A stretch of 64,000 bases of DNA, from positions 186,001 to 250,000 of the forward strand of contig NZ_CP090177.1 of NCBI RefSeq assembly GCF_042214795.1, in the 5' to 3' direction. Position 1 is the stretch's first letter. Each line of letters begins with the position of its first letter. A program made the translations under genes and the position numbers. The notes below the pieces were generated by a model. The model was not told where the DNA came from and did not search any database. It saw nothing but the letters and a program-made list of their open reading frames with translations. This stretch comes from Arcobacter iocasae. Its GTDB lineage: Bacteria; Campylobacterota; Campylobacteria; Campylobacterales; Arcobacteraceae. Of the stretch, positions 62,999 to 64,000 are shown in pieces.

Positions 62999-64000
62999 AT
63001 CTATTTTTACAAATAGTAGTGGAATTTTAGTATCAAGAATCTTGGGCTTTGTAAGAGATTTACTTACTGCTTCTATTTTAGGAGCAAATATATATTCTGA
63101 TATATTTTTTGTAGCTTTCAAACTACCAAACCTGTTTAGAAGAATCTTCGCAGAAGGTGCTTTTACACAAGCTTTTATTCCAGCATATGCAAAAACAAAA
63201 CAAAAAATAAGATTTACTAGTGCCATATTTTTACAATTTTTAGCTCTTATTTTATTTCTTTCACTTTTAGTCTCCCTATTTTCAAAGTTTATCACACATG
63301 TTATAGCTTTAGGGTTTGATACTAAAACTGTAGATTTAGCAGCACCCCTTGTGGCAATAAACTTTTACTATTTGCCTATGATATTTATAGTTACATTTAT
63401 GGCTGCTCTTTTACAGTATAAACATCACTTTGCTACTACTGCTTTTTCAACAGCCCTATTAAATCTAGCACTAATAGCAGCACTTCTTTTATCAAAAGAC
63501 TTAGGAAAATATGAGATAACATATTACATGTCTTATGGTGTTTTAGTTGGTGGATTATTACAAATTTTAGTACATCTTATTGCTATAAAAAAGAAAAACT
63601 TACTTAAAGTTTTTACTTTCAATAAAATAAACATAAGTGAAAATAAATTTTACAAAAACTTTGTAAGTGCTACAGTAGGAAGTTCAACTTCACATATCTC
63701 TGCATTTTTAGATACTTGGTTAGCCTCATTTTTAGTAACTGGCTCTATTTCTTATTTATACTATGCAAATAGAGTTTTTCAGCTTCCTTTAGCACTTTTT
63801 GCAATAGCAACTTCAACTGCACTTTTTCCTATGATTGCACGAGCTATTAAAAATAAAGATGAAGATAATGCCTTAAGACTAATGCGAAAATCAACTATAA
63901 TATTAACAGCTTTACTAGCCTGCTCAACTCTTATAGGAATTGTTTTTGATAAATTTATAGTTCAATTACTTTTCCAAAGAGGTGCATTCACAAGTGCAGA
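62988..64000 (+). CDS. murJ: Lipid II flippase MurJ (partial, cut by window edge)
   Basis: The first 337 residues of MurJ (MviN), a membrane flippase for lipid II. The N-terminal GILVSRILGFVRDLLTASILGA and SDIFFVAFKLPNLFRRIFAEGAFTQAFIPAY (about 10-65) are family signatures, and about nine membrane helices are visible up to the edge. The ATG at 62988 overlaps the end of the preceding gene by 11 nt, so translation is coupled. No frameshift in the visible part. Confidence 0.93.
   Translation, partial: MLIKSIFTNSSGILVSRILGFVRDLLTASILGANIYSDIFFVAFKLPNLFRRIFAEGAFTQAFIPAYAKTKQKIRFTSAIFLQFLALILFLSLLVSLFSKFITHVIALGFDTKTVDLAAPLVAINFYYLPMIFIVTFMAALLQYKHHFATTAFSTALLNLALIAALLLSKDLGKYEITYYMSYGVLVGGLLQILVHLIAIKKKNLLKVFTFNKINISENKFYKNFVSATVGSSTSHISAFLDTWLASFLVTGSISYLYYANRVFQLPLALFAIATSTALFPMIARAIKNKDEDNALRLMRKSTIILTALLACSTLIGIVFDKFIVQLLFQRGAFTSA

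Noticed and set aside
62945..63295. Minus-strand frame over murJ
   Set aside because: Antisense shadow of the MurJ coding sequence.

Overview
The window is low-GC DNA from a member of the Campylobacterota, most likely an Arcobacteraceae (Arcobacter sensu lato). The evidence is the strong A/T codon bias, the housekeeping genes (rny, ftsY, radA, ybeY, murJ, rsmD, a desulforubrerythrin-type peroxidase, a TsdA-like cytochrome) and the Cache-domain sensors. I saw no rRNA, tRNA or CRISPR array.

Positions 1 to about 31,400 are an integrated, defence-rich island whose left end lies outside the window. Almost every gene reads leftward. From the left edge: a type III restriction-modification pair (Res cut by the window edge, Mod complete); a tightly coupled trio of HNH nuclease, ABC-type ATPase and RmuC (Septu-like with an RmuC partner); a complete Wadjet/MksBEFG-type SMC system (jetD, jetC, jetB, jetA); two unassigned genes directly upstream of it (a 221-aa protein and a DUF6765-like metal-binding protein); and a WYL regulator. 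Next (17.9-23.8 kb) is a second WYL regulator at the end of a run of membrane, coiled-coil, TerB-like and HNH-like genes that I cannot match to a named system. It is the best candidate here for an undescribed defence system. Positions 23.9-31.4 kb hold the mobility and maintenance functions: a YagK/YfjJ (inovirus Gp2-like) replication protein, two AlpA-type DNA-binding proteins, DUF2958, Rad52-like, Gp157-like and DUF932 proteins, two very short coupled ORFs, an apparently catalytically dead serine-recombinase-like protein, and a tyrosine integrase with three 12-bp tandem repeats before its start. The host gene at the junction is a TIGR02757-family gene.

Positions 31.4 to 52.3 kb are ordinary chromosome: an SDR, an NhaC-type antiporter, MntP, an oligopeptide-type permease, RsmD, an aldo/keto reductase, RNase Y, 5-FTHF cyclo-ligase, a TlpA-like lipoprotein, FtsY, a Cache sensor with response regulator, kinase and TsdA-like cytochrome, LysE, an RNase H-like protein, an esterase, an MCP, an epimerase, a deaminase and a BNR protein.

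Positions 52.3 to 56.1 kb are a second, smaller accessory patch. It has a DUF2059 protein, a calcium-binding repeat protein of different base composition, dispersed repeats including a roughly 200-bp-armed inverted repeat, and small genes separated by a sequence that reads as an integron attC site.

Positions 56.3 to 64 kb return to core genes: radA, a FlK-like thioesterase, ybeY, a Ca/Na antiporter, and an oxidative-stress cluster (Fur/PerR-family repressor, Dps, desulforubrerythrin) with two near-identical operator-like sites. An endonuclease/phosphatase-family protein and murJ, cut by the right edge, follow.
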